Assembly (NCBI RefSeq): GCF_050632385.1
Contig: NZ_CP192599.1
Span: 2,914,001-2,978,000 of the forward strand
Reading direction: 5' to 3'
Length of the DNA: 64,000 bases
DNA from: Humitalea sp050632385
GTDB taxonomy: Bacteria; Pseudomonadota; Alphaproteobacteria; Acetobacterales; Acetobacteraceae
Shown here: positions 53,407 through 60,678 of the stretch, piece after piece
Numbering within the stretch: the stretch's first letter is position 1
Layout: each line of letters starts with the position of its first letter
Translations under genes and position numbers: made by a program
The notes under the pieces: generated by a model
What the model was told of the DNA's origin: nothing
The model's input: the letters and a program-made list of their open reading frames with translations, nothing else
Databases searched by the model: none

Positions 53407-54070
53407 AGGGCGCCAGGTAGCGCAGCACCGCCTCGACGATCATCTCCCGATGAGCGGCCTCCCGCGCGCCCACCTCGGCCCCGAAAATCGCCCGCAGCGT
53501 GTGGCGGTTGGAGATGCGGTAGAAGCAGAAGCCGCTGATCAGCATATGCAGGTCGAAGGCATCGACGCCGGCGCGGAACACCCCCGCCGCCTCCCCCCGC
53601 GCCAGCAAGGCGCGCAAGGTGCCGAGCACCGCGTCGTTGCGCTGGGCGAGGCTGGGGGAGGTCGCGACGTGCCGCCCCTCATGGATGTTTTCCACGCAGA
53701 CCAGGCGGACGAATTCGGGGTGGGCGGCGTGGTGGTCGAACGTGACCTCGACCAGGCGGCGCATCGCGATCCGGGGCGCGTCCCGTTCCAGGTGCAGCGC
53801 CCGTTCGGCATCGCGCATGCCGCCGTAGAGTTCGTCGAGCACGGCCGCGTAGAGCTGCTCCTTGCCACCAAAATAGTAGTAGATCATGCGCTTGGTGGTG
53901 GCGGTGCGGGCCGCGATGTCATCGACGCGCCCGCCGGAAAAGCCCTTTTCGCTGAATTCCGCCGTGGCGGCGTCCAGGATGGCCCGGCGGGTCTGGTCCG
54001 GGTTCCGGGTGCGGCGGGCGGGTGCGGCGATGATTGGTGCTGCGGCGTGCACCGTGGTGGCGGACGCCAT
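53405..54070 (-). CDS. TetR/AcrR family transcriptional regulator
   Basis: The 221-aa protein has an N-terminal TetR helix-turn-helix: TRRAILDAATAEFSEKGFSGGRVDDIAARTATTKRMIYYYFGGKEQLY at about residues 26-73, then an all-helical ligand domain with VDAFDLHMLISGFCFYRISN. The ATG at 54070 was chosen over the frame at 54112 because the family starts shortly before the DNA-binding helices. Its end falls on the fold-back element, which supplies part of the stop codon. It probably controls the quinate dehydrogenase/pca promoter through the palindrome at 52293-52312 (inferred from position and site type). Confidence 0.9.
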   Translation of the reverse strand: MASATTVHAAAPIIAAPARRTRNPDQTRRAILDAATAEFSEKGFSGGRVDDIAARTATTKRMIYYYFGGKEQLYAAVLDELYGGMRDAERALHLERDAPRIAMRRLVEVTFDHHAAHPEFVRLVCVENIHEGRHVATSPSLAQRNDAVLGTLRALLARGEAAGVFRAGVDAFDLHMLISGFCFYRISNRHTLRAIFGAEVGAREAAHREMIVEAVLRYLAP

Positions 54071-54158
54071 CCTTATGAACTCCCTGGTACGGCCATAATC
54101 ATGGTGCCACATATCGTGACGTCGTGGCAGTCGTTATGGCGTTCGGATCACCGCCCGG

Positions 54159-55481
54159 TCAGAAGGTGACGCCCAGGTTGACGGTGAAGCCGCTGTAGCC
54201 GCGCTCTCCGTTCAGGTAGGTGACCCCTGCCCGCAACGGCACGGTCAGCCCGCCCAGGCGCATCGGCTCGCCGGCATTCAGGAACACGCCATATTCCTGG
54301 TAGTTGTTGACGTACAACGCATCGCCGGTGAACCGCGTGTCGATGGCAAAGATGGATGCCGAGATTTCCCTGCCACGAAACTCGCCAAGGCGCTGGTTCA
54401 GGATCAGCCCGTTCCGGTACATGGTGTTCTGCAACTCATAGCTGACATTGTAGCCGCCGTAGCTGATCGGGATGGTTCGCAGCAGCGAAATCATGTTGCC
54501 CAGGGTCAGATAGGTGCCGTCGCGCAAGGGGGCCGTCAGGGCGCTGGTCACGGAGCCCGACCAAAGCCCGCCCACGGCCCCCATGTCGATGGAGCCGACA
54601 CCACCGAACCGCAAGGCGGGGGTCAAGGCCCACTGCCAATCCGCAGGAAGCGGCACGGGCACCGGAAAGCGATAGCCGACGCCTACGGAGCCTGAATAGG
54701 ACTGCGCCCCATTGGTATCCAAGAGGGTCAGTGGGACATCCACGATCAAAGCGCTGCCATTGGCAAAGGTGTGCGTATAGGAGATCGGCGCCACGATGAC
54801 CGATGTATCGTTGCTGCCGATCGTGTAGCTACCGAAACGCGCGCCAAGGCCTATGCTGCCTCGCCCTGACCCGGTCGCCGCCACCGGACCGCCGATGCCC
54901 GTGGCGCTGTTGAAGTCGCTCGCCCCCATCATCGACATCAGGCTGGTCGGGTTTCCCGCCACAGGATCGACCCCGGTCGTCGCCACCGCCAGCTGCAGAA
55001 TCTGCGACAGTTGCGACCCGCCCTGGCCCTTCAGCCATTCGATCAGCATATCCCGGGAATCGTCCCGTGTCGCACCCGTGAAGCTCTCGTTCACGGCGGC
55101 GCCGGGGACGACGAATTGCAGGGTCGTGGAATTCGACGGGAAACTGAGGGTGGCCGGAACACCGCGAAAACTGGCGGAAATGGATGCCGCCGACACGTCT
55201 GTATAGGCCGGCAGCAGCCGCTCGATGCCCGAGGTCGTCAGCAGTGCCGTGAAATCCTGTGCCGTCCTGACGGAGGCGTAGGTCGAAGATCCGTCCGACG
55301 TGAAGGTGCCGGAAAATAGGTCAGCCGCCCGTGCCGCATGGTCTGTGGCACCCAGCAGCACGCCGACTGCGAGAAGGCCATGGATGAGCCTGCCACCGCG
55401 CCAGCGTACCGCACCAGAACCGACACGGCCAAATCCCGCAAAATCGGAATTGGCAAGAAAGGAACAATTTTGGAACGACAT
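54159..55481 (-). CDS. Uncharacterised outer-membrane beta-barrel protein
   Basis: The 440-aa protein has a signal region near residues 31-53 (LIHGLLAVGVLLGATDHAARA) and many short alternating strands typical of a porin or autotransporter barrel. It ends VNLGVTF, with the terminal phenylalanine used for outer-membrane insertion. The N-terminal half (about 54-185) has no recognised motif. The barrel seems to occupy residues 195-440. The base composition looks less GC-rich than the neighbouring genes. A CGGAG stretch lies before the ATG at 55481. I do not recognise its family or function. Nearby genes give no strong clue. Confidence 0.72.
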   Translation of the reverse strand: MSFQNCSFLANSDFAGFGRVGSGAVRWRGGRLIHGLLAVGVLLGATDHAARAADLFSGTFTSDGSSTYASVRTAQDFTALLTTSGIERLLPAYTDVSAASISASFRGVPATLSFPSNSTTLQFVVPGAAVNESFTGATRDDSRDMLIEWLKGQGGSQLSQILQLAVATTGVDPVAGNPTSLMSMMGASDFNSATGIGGPVAATGSGRGSIGLGARFGSYTIGSNDTSVIVAPISYTHTFANGSALIVDVPLTLLDTNGAQSYSGSVGVGYRFPVPVPLPADWQWALTPALRFGGVGSIDMGAVGGLWSGSVTSALTAPLRDGTYLTLGNMISLLRTIPISYGGYNVSYELQNTMYRNGLILNQRLGEFRGREISASIFAIDTRFTGDALYVNNYQEYGVFLNAGEPMRLGGLTVPLRAGVTYLNGERGYSGFTVNLGVTF

Positions 55482-55498
55482 ACGCCAACTCCGCTCGC

Positions 55499-55547
55499 CA
55501 TCGTTTCGATACGATTAACGATGTATTAAGACGATGCGGAGTGACAA
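55499..55547 (-). promoter_or_regulatory. Candidate promoter of the beta-barrel gene with an overlapping inverted repeat
   Basis: On the minus strand TTGTCA (55547-55542) and TACATC (55525-55520) are separated by 16 bases, a plausible -35/-10 pair upstream of the gene starting at 55481. Just past the -10 box, CATCGTT (55523-55517) and AACGATG (55505-55499) form an inverted repeat with an 11-base loop, a possible regulator site. The region is much more AT-rich than its surroundings. Confidence 0.45.
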
Positions 55548-55607
55548 GCGAGAAAATCACTTATGGTAAAAAACGTTCCAAATTCGCTCAAAAGCGCAGC
55601 CGGATGA

Positions 55608-55853
55608 TCAATGCAGGCGGGCGGGCGCCATTTCGTGCTGCACGATCGCGGCGGCGGCCAAGGCCACGTCCGGGGCCGCGCCGATCGGCGTGCCATCGGC
55701 GGCGTGGATCGCGATCATCGCCTGACCATTGACCAAGGTTGGCCGCATATAGGCGATTTCGGCCGTGCCGAGGGCGGCGAAATCCCGCGGCGTCATGCCG
55801 CGCAGCAGGCTGGTCGCAGTGTCAAAGGGGGTGACGCCGGATTTATTAGACAT
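55608..55853 (-). CDS. DUF1150 family small protein
   Basis: This 81-aa protein starts MSNKSGVTPFDTATSLLRGMT and matches DUF1150, with AEIAYMRPTLVNGQAMIAIHAADGTPI. DUF1150 genes commonly follow hsp20 in alphaproteobacteria, and this one follows the hsp20 gene by 119 bases in the same direction. The function is not established. A long frame from 56510 includes hsp20 in another frame and was rejected. The ATG at 55853 is the only family-consistent start. Confidence 0.85.
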   Translation of the reverse strand: MSNKSGVTPFDTATSLLRGMTPRDFAALGTAEIAYMRPTLVNGQAMIAIHAADGTPIGAAPDVALAAAAIVQHEMAPARLH

Positions 55854-55930
55854 TGTATCCACCTTTCGCGTCCCATATCGGGGCCCGCCTTGGGGTTCCC
55901 GCCGCCCGGGATCAGGCCGGCGGATTCGTT

Positions 55931-55968
55931 TATGCAGCCCGCGTGCCAGTATGCAGCCCGCGTGCCAG
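55931..55968. repeat. Perfect 19-bp tandem direct repeat between hsp20 and DUF1150 genes
   Basis: TATGCAGCCCGCGTGCCAG occurs at 55931-55949 and again at 55950-55968 with no spacer. It lies within the 119-base hsp20-DUF1150 gap, immediately before the hsp20 stop region on the plus strand. The function is unknown; it may come from local replication slippage. Confidence 0.9.
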
Positions 55969-55972
55969 CCGT

Positions 55973-56413
55973 TCAGTCCTGGACAACGACGCGGCCATTG
56001 CCCTTCTGCTCGATGCGGATCGCGCGGACCTTGGTTTCCGGCATCGGGCGCCGCAGGTCGATGTGCAGCAACCCGTTGTCGAGATGCGCGCCCTCGACCT
56101 CGATATGTTCCGCCAGCACGAAGGCGCGCTGGAACTGCCGGGCGGCGATGCCGCGATGCAGGAACACGCGGCTGTCGTTCGGGTCGTCCTTCTGCCGCCC
56201 GCGGATGACCAGCTGGTTGTCTTCCTGCGTGATCTGCAGGTCCTCCATGCTGAACCCGGCGACGGCCAAGGTGATGCGCAGCCGCTGATCGCCGGTCTGC
56301 TCGATATTGTAGGGGGGGTAGCCGTCGGCGCTTTTCTGCACCCGGTCTAGCATTTGTTCGAGGTGGTCGAAGCCGAGAAACAGCGGTGAGCCGAACAGCG
56401 AGGTACGCGACAT
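55973..56413 (-). CDS. Small heat-shock protein Hsp20 (IbpA-like)
   Basis: The 146-aa protein contains the alpha-crystallin domain: PPYNIEQTGDQRLRITLAVAGFSMEDLQIT, EDNQLVIRGRQ and the IAARQFQRAFVLAEHIEVEGAHLDNGLLHIDL segment. The N-terminus, MSRTSLFGSPLFLGFDHLEQMLD, matches the proteobacterial IbpA type. It binds unfolding proteins during heat shock. An AAGGAGG ribosome-binding site precedes the ATG. A candidate heat-shock promoter, CTTGCAA (56511-56505) with CCAAGATC (56489-56482), lies about 70 bases upstream. It is weak. Confidence 0.95.
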   Translation of the reverse strand: MSRTSLFGSPLFLGFDHLEQMLDRVQKSADGYPPYNIEQTGDQRLRITLAVAGFSMEDLQITQEDNQLVIRGRQKDDPNDSRVFLHRGIAARQFQRAFVLAEHIEVEGAHLDNGLLHIDLRRPMPETKVRAIRIEQKGNGRVVVQD

Positions 56414-56494
56414 GGACTGGCAGCCTCCTTACGGGCGGAGCGAAGCGTCTGGGGATGGCCCGAAGCACCATCCACGGCGTTGATCTTGGCGCCC

Positions 56495-56518
56495 GGGGGG
56501 CCTGTTGCAAGGCCCCCC
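56495..56518 (-). terminator. GC-rich hairpin between mscL and hsp20
   Basis: Arms 56495-56503 and 56510-56518 (GGGGGGCCT/AGGCCCCCC) pair perfectly over nine bases around a six-base loop, just after the mscL stop. No T-run follows, so if it terminates transcription it is not a classic intrinsic terminator. It also overlaps the candidate heat-shock promoter of hsp20. Confidence 0.45.
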
Positions 56519-56527
56519 CTCCCCCGG

Positions 56528-56992
56528 TCAGGCCGCCGGCGGCGGGGCCGGCTGGCGCATCGCCTTCAACTCGTCTCGGATTTCGGCCAGCAGGACTTCG
56601 GAAGCCGAGACCTTCGGCGCCGCCGGTGCGTTCATCTTCAGCCTGGTCAGCACGCGCAGCAGCCAGAAGACCGCCATCGCGACGATCAGGAACTTGATGA
56701 TGGCATTGATGAACACGCCGATGGCCAGGACCGCCCCACCGGCTTCCCGCGTCGCCTGCAGGCTCGGCAGACGCTCGCCCGACAGCACGATGAACAGGTT
56801 GGAAAAGTCGATGCCGCCGATCAGCAAGCCGATGATCGGGTTGATCAGGTCTTCGACCAGGCTGCCGACGATGGCGGTGAAGGCCGCGCCGATGACGATG
56901 CCGACGGCCAGATCGATGACATTGCCGCGCATGATGAAGGCCTGGAATTCCTCCACCCAGGCCGGGCGCTTGACGTTGATGGGCAGTTCCAT
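56528..56992 (-). CDS. mscL: Large-conductance mechanosensitive channel MscL
   Basis: The 154-aa protein is a standard MscL: EEFQAFIMRGNVIDLAVGIVIGAAFTAIVGSLVEDLINPIIG gives the first membrane helix with the conserved MRGNVIDLAVGVIIG-type motif, and AIGVFINAIIKFLIVAMAVFWLLR the second. The C-terminal coil LLAEIRDELKAM follows. It opens under high membrane tension to release solutes during osmotic downshock. It is a little longer at the C-terminus than the usual protein. It has its own leader with an inverted repeat. Confidence 0.96.
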   Translation of the reverse strand: MELPINVKRPAWVEEFQAFIMRGNVIDLAVGIVIGAAFTAIVGSLVEDLINPIIGLLIGGIDFSNLFIVLSGERLPSLQATREAGGAVLAIGVFINAIIKFLIVAMAVFWLLRVLTRLKMNAPAAPKVSASEVLLAEIRDELKAMRQPAPPPAA

Positions 56993-57006
56993 GGGGCCGG
57001 ACTCCG

Positions 57007-57042
57007 AAGGTTTGGTTCTCCCCGGAGCCTAGACCAAACCTT
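57007..57042 (-). promoter_or_regulatory. Nested inverted repeat between dctM and mscL
   Basis: AAGGTTTGGT at 57007-57016 and its exact reverse complement at 57033-57042 enclose a 16-base loop, which itself contains CTCC-GG-GGAG. Only 14 bases separate it from the mscL ATG and 21 from the dctM stop. It could be a terminator-like hairpin for the TRAP operon or a control site in the mscL leader. There is no T-run on the transcribed strand. Confidence 0.5.
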
Positions 57043-57063
57043 TCCCTTCGCGACCAGCCCTGA

Positions 57064-58368
57064 TCAGCGCGCCAACAGCCATTCTGGCAAGCCGGTCACC
57101 AATGTTACCGGAAACAGTGTGATCAACACCACGGTCAGCACCAGCATCAGGAAGAACGGCATGGAGGCCCAGGCGACCGCGGTCTGTTCCTTGCCCGTCA
57201 TGGTCTGCATGACGAACAGGTTGAAGCCGACCGGCGGGGTGACCTCGGCGATCTCCACCAGCAGCACGATGAAGATACCGAACCACACGAGGTCGAAACC
57301 CGCCGCCTGGACCATCGGCACGACGATGGTGGTGGTCAGCACGATCATCGACACGCCGTCCAGGGCCGTGCCCAGCACGATATAGACGACGGTCAGCAGC
57401 GCGATGATGCCATAGGGTCCGAGGTCCAGCGACGCGACACCGGCCGCCAGCGCCCCCGGAATGCCGGTCAGCGCCATCGCCTTGGTCAGGAAGGCGGCCC
57501 CGGCCAGGATGAACAGGATCATGCACGACAGGCGCGTGGCGCCCTTCACGCTGTCCACGAAACTCTCCCAGGTCAGGGTCCGGGTCACGGCCGCCAGGAT
57601 GAGGCTGCCGAGCACACCGAAGGCCGCGGCCTCTGTCGCCGTCGCCCAGCCCACGAACATGGTCCCGATGGTGCCCGTGATCAGAAGGACGCAGGGGATC
57701 AGTTGGGAGGAGGCCCGCAGCTTCTCCCGCAAGTTCATGCGCGGCTCGGCCGGCGGCTGCTTGCTGGGGTTCAGCAGCGCCCAGACCACGATATAGCCCG
57801 AGAACAGCAGCATCACGAGCAGCCCCGGCAGGCAGCCGGCGATGAAGACGCGCACGATCGAAACCTCGGCCGCCACCGCATAGACGACCATGATGATCGA
57901 CGGCGGGATCAGGATGCCCAGGGTGCCGGCGGTCGCCAGGCTGCCGATCGCCACATCCTCGTCATAGCCACGCTTCTTCAATTCCGGCAGCGCGATGCGC
58001 GAGACGGTGGCGCAGGTCGCGGCCGATGATCCGGACACGCTGCCGAACAACCCGCAGGCCAGGATGTTCACATGCAGCAACCGCCCGGGCACGCGGCGCA
58101 CCCAGGGGGCCAGGCCGTTGAACAGCTCCTCCGACAGTTTCGTGCGGAACAGGATCTCGCCCATCCAGACGAACATCGGCAGCGCCGCCAGGGTCCAGGA
58201 CCCGGTGGATTCCCACAGGGCGCTGGCCAGGAACGGACCCGGCGCCGGGTGCACCGTGGCCATGGCGACCCAGCCGATCGCCGCCAGGGACATGGAAATC
58301 CACAAGCCCGCGCCAAGCAGGACGAAAAGCAGGACAAGCAGAAAAATCGAGAGTTCGAGCAAACCCAT
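57064..58368 (-). CDS. dctM: TRAP transporter large permease, DctM
   Basis: This 434-aa membrane protein starts MGLLELSIFLLVLLFVLLGAG at 58368. It has DctM landmarks GLFGSVSGSSAATCATVSRIALPELKKRGYDEDVA and GILIPPSIIMVVYAVAAEVSI, plus multiple membrane helices. It forms the main membrane subunit of a tripartite ATP-independent periplasmic transporter with DctQ and DctP. The substrate is probably a carboxylic acid. The longer frame to 58527 has no similarity. dctQ ends five bases before its start. Confidence 0.95.
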   Translation of the reverse strand: MGLLELSIFLLVLLFVLLGAGLWISMSLAAIGWVAMATVHPAPGPFLASALWESTGSWTLAALPMFVWMGEILFRTKLSEELFNGLAPWVRRVPGRLLHVNILACGLFGSVSGSSAATCATVSRIALPELKKRGYDEDVAIGSLATAGTLGILIPPSIIMVVYAVAAEVSIVRVFIAGCLPGLLVMLLFSGYIVVWALLNPSKQPPAEPRMNLREKLRASSQLIPCVLLITGTIGTMFVGWATATEAAAFGVLGSLILAAVTRTLTWESFVDSVKGATRLSCMILFILAGAAFLTKAMALTGIPGALAAGVASLDLGPYGIIALLTVVYIVLGTALDGVSMIVLTTTIVVPMVQAAGFDLVWFGIFIVLLVEIAEVTPPVGFNLFVMQTMTGKEQTAVAWASMPFFLMLVLTVVLITLFPVTLVTGLPEWLLAR

Positions 58369-58373
58369 GGGGA

Positions 58374-58910
58374 TCAGACCTCGGCCGAGAAGTCGCCGCG
58401 TGCCGCGCGATCCGCTGCCTCCACGACATAATTGGGCATGGCACCGCGGGCGACGGCGAAAGCCTCGTCGATGATCGCGATCAGCAGGATGGCGGAGCCG
58501 ATCGGCATGGCGAGCTTGGGGATCCACAGCAGGAAGGGCACCGTGCCCTGGGCTAGGTCCTCGATCTCGTAGCTGAAGATCACATCCTGCAGCGTGTACC
58601 AGGTGATGGTTCCGACCACGACCGCCGCCAGGGCCAGGGCCACGCCTTCCTGGAACAGGCGCATGCGCGGGTTGAGCTTTTCGATCGCCATGCCGACGCG
58701 GATCAATTCGCCGCGCCGGAAGGTATGCGCCAGCGCGAAGAAGGTCGTGGCGACGCAGAGATAGGCCGTCAGGTCATCGGCACCCGGCAGTTGGCGCCCC
58801 ATCTCCCGCAGCGCCACCTGTGCCATCATCATCAGGAAGATGCCGAGGAGCGAGAGCGCCGCGAGTCCCGCACTCGCGGCATAAAGGAAGTCGAGCCCGC
58901 GCCTCAGCAC
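58374..58910 (-). CDS. dctQ: TRAP transporter small permease, DctQ
   Basis: The 178-aa protein has four hydrophobic segments with the DctQ pattern: VALREMGRQLPGADDLTAYLCVATTFFALAHTFRRGELIRV and a C-terminal WIPKLAMPIGSAILLIAII. It couples DctP and DctM. dctP ends six bases upstream and dctM starts five bases downstream, so the three genes form one operon. Confidence 0.94.
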   Translation of the reverse strand: MLRRGLDFLYAASAGLAALSLLGIFLMMMAQVALREMGRQLPGADDLTAYLCVATTFFALAHTFRRGELIRVGMAIEKLNPRMRLFQEGVALALAAVVVGTITWYTLQDVIFSYEIEDLAQGTVPFLLWIPKLAMPIGSAILLIAIIDEAFAVARGAMPNYVVEAADRAARGDFSAEV

Positions 58911-58916
58911 GCCGCG

Positions 58917-59921
58917 TCAGCTCCGCGCGCGATAGGCGGCGATCAGGCGCTGGCCATCCTCGCCGGCGCGCACGATCCATTCATCGACCATGGTGTTGCT
59001 GACACGCTGCATGCCGTCCAGCAGCGCCGGGGTCGGCGGTGCCACGGTCATGCCGCGCGTGGCGAGCGTCGCCTGTGCCGAACTCGCGGCTTCCTCCGAC
59101 ATCGCGAAGCCGCGTGTCTCGGCGGCCGCGGCGGCCGCGCGGACGGCGGCCTGGTCGGCCGGCGACAGGGCTTCCAGCGCCCGGCGCTGCACGAACACGG
59201 CGTTGCGCGTGAAGGTGAAGCCGATCGGCGTGAAGATGCGGGCGTAGTCCCAGGCCTGCGAGTCCACGCCGGTCGCGGCCGAGGTGACCATCGAATTCAC
59301 CACGCCGGTCGCGAAGGCCTGCGGGATTTCAGCCGCCTGCACCAGGGTCGGGGCCGCGCCGACCAGGGTCGCGAAGCGGTTGGTCATGGTGCTGAAGGTG
59401 CGCATCTTCGTGCCGCGCAGCGCGTCGATCGTGGCGACGGGGGTATTGGTGTAGAAGCCCGACGGCGGCCAGGGCACCATGTAGAGCAGCGACACGCCCT
59501 GGCGCTGGAACCGCGTCTCGATATAGGGCTTGGCCAGTTCCGACAGGCGCCGGGCCTCGGCGTAGCTGGTGACGAGCTGCGGCAGGCCGTCGACTTCGAA
59601 GAACGGGTCCTCGTTGCCATAGGCCGACAGCAGGATCTCGCCGATCTGCACCTGGCCCTGCTGCACGCCGCGCTTGATCTGCGGCATCGGCAGCAGCGAT
59701 CCATTGGTGTGCATCTGCACCGTCAGCCGGCCGCCGGTCGCGGCCGTCACCTCATCGACGAACTGCTTCAGGTTGCGGGTGTGGAAATTGCCGTCCGGAT
59801 AGGGTGTCGCCAACTGCCAGCGGGCGGCCGCCTGGGCCATGGCACCGCGCGGCAACAGCGCCGCGGCCGCAAGCCCGGCGCCGGCGAGCAGCGTCTCGCG
59901 CCGGGTGAAATCCTTGGTCAT
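58917..59921 (-). CDS. dctP: TRAP transporter substrate-binding protein, DctP
   Basis: This 334-aa protein has a twin-arginine-like signal (MTKDFTRRETLLAG) ending in AMAQ. The mature part starts with WQLATPYPDGNFHTRNLKQFVDEV and shows TGGRLTVQMHTNGSLLP and TPIGFTFTRNAVFVQRRALEALSP as in the DctP family. It binds the substrate for DctQM. An AGGGGAT ribosome-binding site lies just before the ATG at 59921, and a longer open frame to 60080 was not used. The 217 bases upstream hold no gene and no clear promoter that I can name. Confidence 0.93.
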   Translation of the reverse strand: MTKDFTRRETLLAGAGLAAAALLPRGAMAQAAARWQLATPYPDGNFHTRNLKQFVDEVTAATGGRLTVQMHTNGSLLPMPQIKRGVQQGQVQIGEILLSAYGNEDPFFEVDGLPQLVTSYAEARRLSELAKPYIETRFQRQGVSLLYMVPWPPSGFYTNTPVATIDALRGTKMRTFSTMTNRFATLVGAAPTLVQAAEIPQAFATGVVNSMVTSAATGVDSQAWDYARIFTPIGFTFTRNAVFVQRRALEALSPADQAAVRAAAAAAETRGFAMSEEAASSAQATLATRGMTVAPPTPALLDGMQRVSNTMVDEWIVRAGEDGQRLIAAYRARS

Positions 59922-60138
59922 ATGCAATCCCCTGGGACATCGGTTGTTCGTATGGGGTGCACTATCGGCGCGGGCGGAAGCGGCCCGCAAGGGGGCACGA
60001 CCGGGCCGTGACCCGACCCGGCCCCGCGATGCCGCCCCGATTGCCACCGGGCGGGGCGATCCGCCCGCGCGATAGGCCACGCGCCGCCGGGGCGCGTTAC
60101 CGCGGGTTCATGACACGTCCTGTTCCCGGGACGGCTGA

Positions 60139-60570
60139 CTAGCTGGTGGTGACGAACTCCCGCAGGGCTGCCGCCTCCTGCTCGATCTCCCCCATCCGCA
60201 CCTTCACGAGGTCGCCGATCGAGACCATGCCGACCAGGCGCCCGTCCTCCAGCACCGGCAGATGGCGGATGCGGCGGTCGGTCATCATGCCCATCGCCGC
60301 GGCCACCTCGGTGTGTGGGGTGATCGTGTGCAGGTCGCGGGTCATGGCCTCGGAGGAGGGACGGATCAGCGCCGCCGCCCCCGCCTGCGCCAGTTGCCTT
60401 ACGATGTCGCGTTCCGAAACAATCCCAAGGACGCCGCCGTCGGGCGCCAGCACCAGAACCGCGCCGATGCGATTGGCGGCCAAGGTCGCCGCGACCGTGC
60501 CGAGGTCGTCCGCGGGGCCGACCGCGACGACGGTATTGCCCTTCTGGCGCAGGATATTGGCAATGGTCAT
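60139..60570 (-). CDS. CBS-domain protein (two CBS motifs)
   Basis: The 143-aa protein consists of a pair of CBS domains: NTVVAVGPADDLGTVAATLAANRIGAVLVLAPDGGVLGIVSERDIVR and MTRDLHTITPHTEVAAAMGMMTDRRIRHLPVLEDGRLVGMVSIGDLV. It has no other domain, so it is a stand-alone sensor, probably of adenosine nucleotides. A GGGAAGGGA ribosome-binding site precedes the ATG. It lies alone between dctP and ndvA. Its partner is unknown. Confidence 0.92.
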   Translation of the reverse strand: MTIANILRQKGNTVVAVGPADDLGTVAATLAANRIGAVLVLAPDGGVLGIVSERDIVRQLAQAGAAALIRPSSEAMTRDLHTITPHTEVAAAMGMMTDRRIRHLPVLEDGRLVGMVSIGDLVKVRMGEIEQEAAALREFVTTS

Positions 60571-60678
60571 GGCATGTTCCCTTCCCGCCGGTCCGAAGCA
60601 CGTGACGTCGGAACCGGGGCGCCATGGTGCAACCGCGCGTTGCGGCGATGCAATGCATTTGGTGTGCAGCGCAGCATA

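Noticed and set aside
56414..56527. ROSE-type RNA thermometer in the hsp20 leader
   Set aside because: I looked for the short U-rich element pairing with the ribosome-binding site but found none. The AAGGAGG near the ATG is not clearly sequestered.
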